The notes beneath the pieces were generated by a model. That model was not told where the DNA came from. It did not search any database and saw nothing but the letters and a program-made list of their open reading frames with translations. The translations under genes were made by a program, and so were the position numbers. DNA of 5,738 nt from Candidatus Solibacter sp. (lineage in GTDB: Bacteria > Acidobacteriota > Terriglobia > Bryobacterales > Bryobacteraceae): the NCBI GenBank assembly GCA_026394025.1, contig JAPKZC010000771.1, positions 1-5,738 on the forward strand, in the 5' to 3' direction. Below, in pieces: positions 1 through 4,671 of the stretch; position 1 is the first letter of the stretch; every line of letters begins with the position of its first letter.

Positions 1-519
1 GTGGCGGCCGAAGCGGCGAATGCTGAGGCAGGGGCCGTCCAGCGCCAAGGGCGGAATGATGGCGTTGACGCGCGAGCCATCCTGCAGGCGCGCGTCCACA
101 ATCGGCTGGGCTTCATCGATGCGCCGGCCCACCTGGGAGACAATCTTTTCGATGATGTGCAGCAGGTGCGCATCGTCCTTGAAGCGGACGGCGGTTTCGG
201 AGAGCTTGCCGTTGCGCTCGATGAATACCTTGTTATACCGATTGACCAGGATATCGCTGATGCTGGGCTCTTTGAGCAGGGTTTCGAGCGGGCCGAGTCC
301 CAGCACCTCGTCGAGCACTTCCTCGACGATTTTGGTCTGCTCGGCGGTGGTCATGGGGACGCGCTCTTCGTCCAGCAGGCGCTCCACTACGCGGCCGATC
401 TCGGCGCGGATGCGGTCCTTGGGGATGGACGAAGCGCGCTCCAGATTGAGCACGCCGATGAGCTTGCGATGGATCTGCGATTTGAGCTCGAAGTATCGGT
501 CGGCGCCGCGCGTGGCCAT
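1..519 (-). CDS. cpaF: CpaF/TadA-family type II/IV secretion ATPase, N-terminal part (cut by left edge)
   Basis: Translating the minus strand from the ATG at 519 gives 173 codons, open to the window edge. The protein begins MATRGADRYFELKSQIHRKL and contains ISDILVNRYNKVFIERNGKL, FKDDAHLLHIIEKIVSQVGR, RRIDEAQPIVDARL and GSRVNAIIPPLALDGP, ending LSIRRFGRH. These are the N-terminal domain blocks of CpaF/TadA ATPases, cytoplasmic hexamers that power assembly of Tad/Flp pili or related export machines. The Walker A, Asp and His boxes lie beyond the left edge, so catalytic competence cannot be judged. No Shine-Dalgarno is visible before this ATG. The frame stays open upstream and an in-frame GTG at 634-636 would add 39 residues, but the extra residues lack family character, whereas the family usually starts shortly before the YFELK block, so I prefer the ATG. 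The neighbours upstream are not tad genes, so this is either the first gene of a downstream tad group or a stand-alone cpaF. Family call is firm; pilus versus other export role is open. Confidence 0.93.
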   Translation of the reverse strand, partial: MATRGADRYFELKSQIHRKLIGVLNLERASSIPKDRIRAEIGRVVERLLDEERVPMTTAEQTKIVEEVLDEVLGLGPLETLLKEPSISDILVNRYNKVFIERNGKLSETAVRFKDDAHLLHIIEKIVSQVGRRIDEAQPIVDARLQDGSRVNAIIPPLALDGPCLSIRRFGRH

Positions 520-583
520 GGGTAAAGCGCCGATCGCGGCGGGGTCGATTGCAGTCGCTGGGCTTTGGCGCGTGCTGAGTAGC

Positions 584-595
584 GCCGCAGTGACG
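584..595 (+). repeat. Imperfect direct repeat, left copy (flanks the cassette)
   Basis: GCCGCAGTGACG here matches GCCGCAATGACG at 2221-2232 in 11 of 12 bases, and five bases further on both copies carry GAAC in the same register. The two copies lie outside the three-gene cassette, one on each side. Such a pair could be the remains of a target or attachment duplication, but a 12-bp near-match is not rare in GC-rich DNA, so confidence is low. Confidence 0.2.
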
Positions 596-611
596 GCCTC
601 GAACTCCGCAT

Positions 612-647
612 GCAGAACCCTGGGGAGGTTGGCCACAGGCGCTCTGC
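612..647. repeat. Imperfect inverted repeat just after the DUF3467 gene
   Basis: On the plus strand GCAGA (612-616) and CCTG (619-622) pair with CAGG (636-639) and TCTGC (643-647), giving a two-segment stem with a small near-symmetric internal loop and a 13-nt loop. It begins three bases past the stop codon of the DUF3467-like gene (650-652), where a transcript end or processing signal would be expected. No T-run follows on the minus strand, so it is not a standard intrinsic terminator. It also covers the alternative GTG start of cpaF, so it could instead be a leader structure of that gene. The remaining bases to the cpaF ATG show no convincing promoter. Confidence 0.3.
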
Positions 648-649
648 CG

Positions 650-973
650 TTATGGGATTGTTCCGATCTTGATCTCGCCATTGAGCTTCTCGTACCGGCC
701 AATGATGTCATTGAGCATTCGGGCGAGCGCCTTGGCTTCCGTCCATGCAACAGTAACTATCGCAAGCTCGTCGTACGTGTGTGTGCGAGGAGAAGTATCC
801 GTGGCCTCCTTGATTGTAGTTAGCACGCTGAACTTCACACTTACGTCGTGTGGAGTCCACAGTGCGTCGATATTGTTGGAATAGAATCGTTGAACCCCAT
901 TCTTTGACTCAACGGTCTTTGATACTAGATCAGGCGTTCCTTGATCAGGTTGCCTGACTGCTGTTTTCGTCAT
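650..973 (-). CDS. DUF3467-like small protein, third gene of the toxin-antitoxin-like cassette
   Basis: This 107-residue protein has a polar first 28 residues, then a block RFYSNNIDALWTPHDVSVKF (29-48), a variable acidic/Thr-rich loop (about 55-68), and a second block with a strand (AIVTVAWT, 71-78), a helix (EAKALARMLNDIIGRYEKL, 79-97) and the end GEIKI (99-103). The pattern of an aromatic-Asn pair, a Pro-x-Asp before a beta strand, Ala-Lys-x-Leu in a helix, and Tyr-Glu-x-x-x-Gly-x-Ile at the end is what I know from DUF3467 proteins, whose function is not established. There is no signal peptide or membrane segment, so it is probably cytoplasmic. The start is supported by GAGGT placed 3 bp before the ATG. 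The gene begins 21 bp after the stop of the XRE gene and probably shares its transcript. Its GC is low like the two preceding genes. Family assignment is from recalled motif pattern, not a search. Confidence 0.75.
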   Translation of the reverse strand: MTKTAVRQPDQGTPDLVSKTVESKNGVQRFYSNNIDALWTPHDVSVKFSVLTTIKEATDTSPRTHTYDELAIVTVAWTEAKALARMLNDIIGRYEKLNGEIKIGTIP

Positions 974-994
974 GGGACCTCACAGGGGAGCACT

Positions 995-1570
995 TTACAG
1001 ATAATGGCTTCCAGAAGCCATTGATCCAGGGGAATTCATGTCCGGCGGTTTGAATGATGACACGGCGGATTGGGCCTTCTCTCCGATACTGTTTGCGTCG
1101 TTTTGGGTCTGCTGGCGCATGATGTTGCCGAACCGAGGAGTGACACGATCCGGTAGCCTGTAGGAAGTTCCGGCGGGCATTACTGATGCGATAGTCGCCA
1201 CGCGGCTCATGTCATCATCCAACGCAAAAAAGTCGGAGGGCTTTCCAGACCGATCCCAGCATCGCGCGAAAACCTCCGCGTTGACGGGTCCGTTCGCGTT
1301 GTCGGGGTCGCCGTCGTCATAAACTACAATCGCTACTTTCTTCTGGAGAGCCCGCGCGTATTCAATAACCTTTCGCAGCGTCAAATTCCCAGGGTTATTG
1401 AGTACCTGGGAGACGCGACCCTCGGTCACCCCTAATTTCTTCGCTAGTTCAGTTTGGCTCGTTCCAGATGGCTTCATCAACTCTTCAATCTGCTGAACGA
1501 AGTCGAAACCAACCCGATAAAGGAAATCTTCTATGCTTCTTTCCGTCCAATGCTTCGTTAGATGACCCAT
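995..1570 (-). CDS. XRE-family helix-turn-helix protein, putative HigA-like antitoxin/autorepressor with long tail
   Basis: This 191-residue protein has an N-terminal helical stretch (about 10-33), then a classic HTH: SQTELAKKLG (38-47), turn VTE (48-50), recognition helix GRVSQVLNN (51-59), followed by NLTLRKVIEYARAL (62-75). A beta-like segment KKVAIVVYDDGDPD (77-90) and a segment NAEVFARCWDRSGKPSDFF (97-115) follow; I recall similar segments in XRE proteins next to RelE-like genes. Residues from about 120 to the end form a Ser/Pro/Gly/Gln-rich tail that looks poorly structured. The start ATG lies inside the preceding toxin-like gene with a 13-bp overlap and no strong Shine-Dalgarno, so translation is probably coupled. 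By analogy to HigBA pairs it would bind the toxin-like protein and repress the common promoter at 2071-2099. DNA binding is well supported by the HTH; the antitoxin role is inferred from the context. Confidence 0.88.
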   Translation of the reverse strand: MGHLTKHWTERSIEDFLYRVGFDFVQQIEELMKPSGTSQTELAKKLGVTEGRVSQVLNNPGNLTLRKVIEYARALQKKVAIVVYDDGDPDNANGPVNAEVFARCWDRSGKPSDFFALDDDMSRVATIASVMPAGTSYRLPDRVTPRFGNIMRQQTQNDANSIGEKAQSAVSSFKPPDMNSPGSMASGSHYL

Positions 1571-2043
1571 GGATTCTTATCTGCTTTAAACTCAGGATAC
1601 AGTTGAGCGATGGCCGCGCGGACAGCCGGATTCGCTCGCAAGGAATTAGCACCGTCAAGTTCACGCGGGTCCGTTTCCCATGTTGTCTTCATTGCATGGG
1701 AAACAAGAACGCATAATTGAAAAGGCGGGTTCGTGACCGGCTGTGTATTGCAGAGGAAACCATAGAGCCGATGGTGCCGATTACTGTCCTTCCACTTGAA
1801 GACAAAACACTGCCTGTAGTTGGCATCGTTCGGCCATCCATGAAACCACCTGTCGGCCCTCGATCCATCGATCCAATAGTCGAAGCGACTCCTCACCTCG
1901 CGTTCTCTCTTCTGTTTGAGCCCGCCAAACACCACGCCAGCATCGATGCCCCTATCCCCCGAACACGCCAAGAATGCAATCGCGCGACGGGGCGACGACT
2001 TAACCCCGTCAACCAGCCGAACCGTGTAGGAAAATGCGGCCAT
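1558..2043 (-). CDS. RelE/HigB-like putative toxin, first gene of the cassette
   Basis: This 161-residue protein has no name I can recognise with certainty. Residues 1-48 hold a strand-rich basic start (FSYTVRLVDG, RRAIAFLACSG). Residues 52-133 look like the RelE/Gp49 toxin core: RFDYWIDG, then NYRQCFVFKWKD (75-86), a strand HHRLYGFLC (90-98), a strand FQLCVLVSHAMKTTWETD (108-125), and PRELDGANSL (126-135), matching the usual layout of two central strands, a Lys-Thr-x-x-Thr-rich turn and a helix containing Glu-x-x-x-Ala. In that family such proteins are mRNA-cutting ribosome-dependent toxins, but I cannot confirm catalytic residues here. The order before an XRE gene with a 13-bp overlap is that of HigBA modules. 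The start is the first ATG after the promoter at 2071-2099, leaving a leader of about 20 nt without Shine-Dalgarno, so expression may be low. The open frame is real: its neighbours, low GC and promoter fit. It could alternatively be a non-toxic phage-type protein. Confidence 0.72.
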   Translation of the reverse strand: MAAFSYTVRLVDGVKSSPRRAIAFLACSGDRGIDAGVVFGGLKQKREREVRSRFDYWIDGSRADRWFHGWPNDANYRQCFVFKWKDSNRHHRLYGFLCNTQPVTNPPFQLCVLVSHAMKTTWETDPRELDGANSLRANPAVRAAIAQLYPEFKADKNPWVI

Positions 2044-2054
2044 TTGCGCCGCTA

Positions 2055-2062
2055 TGCTAGCA
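2055..2062. promoter_or_regulatory. 8-bp perfect palindrome at the expected transcription start (candidate operator)
   Basis: TGCTAGCA reads the same on both strands and lies just downstream of the -10 box, over or next to the expected transcription start. Its centre is 19 bp from that of the palindrome at 2073-2082, close to two helical turns, and both carry a GCTA/TAGC core. A dimeric XRE protein encoded by the second gene could bind both sites. Operator function is an inference from position and symmetry. Confidence 0.4.
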
Positions 2063-2070
2063 CGTTTACT

Positions 2071-2099
2071 ACTTTAGCTAAAACTAAACCGCCAGTCAA
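2071..2099 (-). promoter_or_regulatory. Sigma70-like promoter of the three-gene cassette
   Basis: Read on the minus strand, TTGACT (2094-2099) matches five of six bases of the -35 consensus and TAAAGT (2071-2076) matches four of six of the -10 consensus, with exactly 17 bp between them. Transcription would start near 2063-2065, about 20 nt before the ATG of the toxin-like gene at 2043. The stretch is AT-rich compared with its surroundings. It gives the cassette its own promoter, independent of the DUF2339 operon upstream. Confidence 0.65.
2073..2082. promoter_or_regulatory. 10-bp perfect palindrome overlapping the -10 box (candidate operator)
   Basis: TTTAGCTAAA is a perfect 10-bp palindrome that shares four bases with the -10 hexamer and extends into the spacer, so a protein bound here would exclude RNA polymerase. 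It is followed on the plus strand by ACTAAAC, a partial copy of its right half. This is the arrangement expected for autorepression by the XRE protein of the same operon. Confidence 0.45.
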
Positions 2100-2187
2100 T
2101 ATGTCCTTTAGCTCTGAACCGGCTCGGCATCGAGACTTCCAGCCCGTTGTCCCTCTCGCTTGCCTGTGCCTCATTGAGTTAAGTTTT

Positions 2188-2209
2188 GCCAGCACAGCAA
2201 GCTACTGGC
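2188..2209 (-). other. Small hairpin downstream of the DUF2339 gene
   Basis: GCCAG (2188-2192) pairs with CTGGC (2205-2209), and inside it AGC can pair with GCT, giving a bubbled stem about 55 bp past the stop codon of the DUF2339 gene. The minus-strand transcript continues with AAAACTT rather than a U-run, so it is at best a weak or Rho-associated end signal for the upstream operon. The rest of the interval between the DUF2339 stop and the cassette promoter contains no gene or RNA that I can recognise. Confidence 0.25.
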
Positions 2210-2220
2210 CCTATCACGGT

Positions 2221-2232
2221 GCCGCAATGACG
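2221..2232 (+). repeat. Imperfect direct repeat, right copy (flanks the cassette)
   Basis: GCCGCAATGACG is the partner of the copy at 584-595, one mismatch, about 35 bp past the stop of the DUF2339 gene. It lies on the DUF2339 side of the hairpin at 2188-2209. Meaning as a cassette boundary is speculative. Confidence 0.2.
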
Positions 2233-2265
2233 AGAACGAACATACCTTGCGCCTGTCCCCTCGCG

Positions 2266-4650
2266 TCACAGAAACTTCTGGACCTGATCGCGGAAGCGGG
2301 TGTAGACCCAACTGACGGCGACCAGCAGCAGTCCGAGAGCGATGAAGCTGACGATGCGCGGCAGGGTTTCCAGATTGCGCAGGTCCCAGAAGAAGAGCTT
2401 CAGCGTGCAAATCAGAAACAGCGCCAGGCCGGAAAGGCGGAGGACGCGGTCGCGCAGGGCAAAGCCGGCGGCCAGTAGCATGACGGCCTCCCCACCCCAG
2501 GCGACGGTGAGCACGCTTCCGCTGACTTCGTGGAAGATCAGGGAGCCCAGCAGCAGGGTGGCAAGCAGCGAATCGTACATCCGGGGGAGGCTGCCGAGTT
2601 CGCGGCGCAACATCGCGGCCCAGAAGCAGACGATGGTGGGCGCGATGGCCAGGACGGGCTGAAGCGTTCTCAGATCCATGGTGAGACAATGAGTGGCCAC
2701 AAGGGCACTCACCAGGAACGCTTGCGCTTCCAGACTGCGGCGGTTGAATTCGGCGAGGCCCAGCGCGGCCAGCGCCCAGGCGGGACTGACGGCCCAGGCT
2801 GGCAGTAGTGCGGCGAGTCCGGCCAGCAGGAATAAGGCGGCCGGCCATGTGGCCACATCTGTCACGCGGCCATTCGCTTCCTTGCGGGCGCGCAGGGCGA
2901 AGACGTGAGCGAGGCCCGAGGAGACCAGGGCGAGCTTGCTCGAGAGATCGAAACCGGCGACTCGTGACACCCCCAGAATGCCGGCCAGCAGGGCGAGGGT
3001 ACGGAATTCGTCGGGCAGTCCGCGCAGTCCGGCTTCCAACAGGATCAGCGCTAGCGCCAGCCACGCGATTCCCAGATACTCGCCGGGGACCAGGCGCCAC
3101 ACCAGCGTGCAAAGGCCCACCGTGGTGACGCAGGACGCAGCCACGCGTAGCGCGTCGCGTTCCAGCGCGCCGAAACGGTCTTCGCCGCTCCAGAGCGCGG
3201 CGTGCACGAAGGCGTAAGCCACGGCGGCGCCCACGCCGAGCGAAAGCGCCGGGTACGGCAGGTAGATGGCGATGGCGGCGGCGCCGAGGATGGCCAGCGC
3301 GTAGCCCTGCACACGGAAATCGCGCAGGCGGCGCCACCAGCCGAGAGCGAACGGGCCGCCCGCCATCAGGAACCAGACGCGCCCGCGCCACGGGTCGCTG
3401 GCCTCGAAGCCGGAGACGAGCGCGGCCATCGCAGCGGCGGCATAGCCATACCAGACTTCGGAGGTTTGGAGCGCGCGATTGAGGTAGAACACCGCCACGT
3501 TGAGCGCGGCCACGGGCTCCCAGGAGCGCTGCGGAAGCGCCGTTGCGAAGACCTCGACGAGTAGGTCGCCAACCTGGAGCAGGAAGACGGCGCCGGCCAG
3601 GTTGCGGAGGAACGCGGAGCGGAAGCGCCAGCCCGCGAGGTAGTAGAGTTCGGCCTCGATAAGGAGGGCGAGCGGCAGCCATTGATCGTGCAACTTGAGC
3701 ACGATGGCCGTGGTGGCGAGCGCGGCGTTGAAGAGCACGGCGGGCTTCCAGCGTCCGGCGCGGGCCCGTATGATCGTGCTGGCCAAATAGAGCGCGGCGG
3801 CTCCGGCGGCCAGTTGCCAGATGTCGTTCGGGGCAGAGTGGGTCCACTTGCCCGCGGAGAGCGCCAGGAAGCCGAGCGCGTTGAGCGGCAGCAGCCAACG
3901 GTTGGCGCGCAGCAGGTCGAAGCCTTCGAAGATCAGCCAGTAGACCAGGAAGAGGCCCAACGCCAGGAAGTAGGCGAGACCGGTGACGGTCTGCGAGCGG
4001 TACTTCAGCGAGTGGACGATCATGCCTATGGCGACGGCCAGCAGCAGCAGCGTGGCGGCGAGGGCGCTGTCGATCACTTTGGCGGCGGGGATGGCGTACA
4101 TCGCATAGGTTGTGGTGTAGAGCGCGGCCCATCCGCCGCCGATCAGGCCGTAGGAGAAGGTGCGGTACTTTTCCCGGCGCTCAAAGACGACGCCCGCGAT
4201 CAGCATGGCGAAACTGGCGCCCAGGCTGAGGGCGACGCGCCCGGCGGCGCCGAGTTGCGTGTAGGCGTAGTTGAGCAGCAGGGCGATGCCGATGACGGCG
4301 ACGAAGACGCCGATTTTGTTGACCCAGTTGCCGCCGATCAGGGCTTCCCATTCTTCGCTGGTGCGGCGTACTGGGGCCGCCACCGGTTGGAACGGCGGAG
4401 GAGCAGGCGCGGCGGGAGGGGGCGGGGTGGGTCTCGGTACCGGGCGCTCCACGACGGGTGGCTGCGCGGTGCGGGTTTCCGGCGGGGTGGGCATCGGCGG
4501 GGGCAGAACGGCGGCCTGGCCCACTGCGACGCGGTTGGCCGTGCGCTCCAGTATGAACAGGCGGTCTTCCACCTCGTCCAGGCGGTTGCGGAGGTAGATC
4601 CAGCGGACCACCAACACTACCAGGATGCAGACCAATAAGAACGATTCCAT
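2266..4650 (-). CDS. DUF2339 domain polytopic membrane protein
   Basis: This 794-residue protein starts with a membrane segment (about 4-20, FLLVCILVVLVVRWIYL), then a short coiled-coil-like stretch (21-40, RNRLDEVEDRLFILERTANR), a proline-rich linker (about 49-93, with PTPPPP and PAPPPF), and the signature SEEWEALIGGNWVNKIGV (98-115). From there to the end it is an almost unbroken chain of hydrophobic segments, more than twenty by eye. It ends with LKLFFWDLRNLETLPRIVSF and a final membrane helix before RFRDQVQKFL. This layout (N-terminal anchor and coil, Pro-rich linker, WE-x-x-IGG-x-W-x-NKIGV, many helices, KLFxxDL-type end) is that of the DUF2339 predicted membrane proteins, inner-membrane proteins of unknown function. 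AAGGAG sits 7 bp before the ATG, a strong ribosome site. The gene follows the Aas-like gene by 21 bp, so they are probably co-transcribed. Long alternative frames within it are shadows caused by high GC. The family call is firm; the function is unknown. Confidence 0.93.
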   Translation of the reverse strand: MESFLLVCILVVLVVRWIYLRNRLDEVEDRLFILERTANRVAVGQAAVLPPPMPTPPETRTAQPPVVERPVPRPTPPPPAAPAPPPFQPVAAPVRRTSEEWEALIGGNWVNKIGVFVAVIGIALLLNYAYTQLGAAGRVALSLGASFAMLIAGVVFERREKYRTFSYGLIGGGWAALYTTTYAMYAIPAAKVIDSALAATLLLLAVAIGMIVHSLKYRSQTVTGLAYFLALGLFLVYWLIFEGFDLLRANRWLLPLNALGFLALSAGKWTHSAPNDIWQLAAGAAALYLASTIIRARAGRWKPAVLFNAALATTAIVLKLHDQWLPLALLIEAELYYLAGWRFRSAFLRNLAGAVFLLQVGDLLVEVFATALPQRSWEPVAALNVAVFYLNRALQTSEVWYGYAAAAMAALVSGFEASDPWRGRVWFLMAGGPFALGWWRRLRDFRVQGYALAILGAAAIAIYLPYPALSLGVGAAVAYAFVHAALWSGEDRFGALERDALRVAASCVTTVGLCTLVWRLVPGEYLGIAWLALALILLEAGLRGLPDEFRTLALLAGILGVSRVAGFDLSSKLALVSSGLAHVFALRARKEANGRVTDVATWPAALFLLAGLAALLPAWAVSPAWALAALGLAEFNRRSLEAQAFLVSALVATHCLTMDLRTLQPVLAIAPTIVCFWAAMLRRELGSLPRMYDSLLATLLLGSLIFHEVSGSVLTVAWGGEAVMLLAAGFALRDRVLRLSGLALFLICTLKLFFWDLRNLETLPRIVSFIALGLLLVAVSWVYTRFRDQVQKFL

Positions 4651-4654
4651 GAAA

Positions 4655-4663
4655 GCGCTCCTT
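4655..4663 (-). promoter_or_regulatory. Strong ribosome binding site of the DUF2339 gene
   Basis: The minus strand carries AAGGAG with a 7-base spacer to the ATG at 4648-4650, within the 21 bp separating it from the stop of the Aas-like gene. It is the clearest Shine-Dalgarno in the window and fixes this start; the toxin-like gene, the XRE gene and cpaF have none as good. Confidence 0.75.
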
Positions 4664-4671
4664 ATGTATGA

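Noticed and set aside
1..823. Plus-strand frames of 174 and 267 codons opposite cpaF
   Set aside because: The minus strand gives an unmistakable CpaF N-terminal domain; the plus frames are antisense shadows without motifs.
2269..2280. CAGAA-AC-TTCTG inverted repeat at the end of the DUF2339 gene as terminator
   Set aside because: It lies within the last codons, leaves only a two-base loop and has no T-run after it; most likely chance codon use.
1717..2478. 253-codon plus-strand frame spanning the toxin-like gene, its promoter and the end of the DUF2339 gene
   Set aside because: It crosses gene boundaries on the other strand, its composition changes along its length and no protein family is recognisable.
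2171..4132. 653-codon open frame on the minus strand overlapping the DUF2339 gene
   Set aside because: It is Arg/Pro/Ala-rich with no domain pattern and lies in another frame of a GC-rich gene that has clear family motifs and a strong ribosome site; a shadow frame.
3682..4638. 318-codon plus-strand frame antisense to the DUF2339 gene
   Set aside because: Gly/Glu/Gln/Arg-rich composition mirrors the complementary codons of a membrane protein; no recognisable motif or ribosome site.
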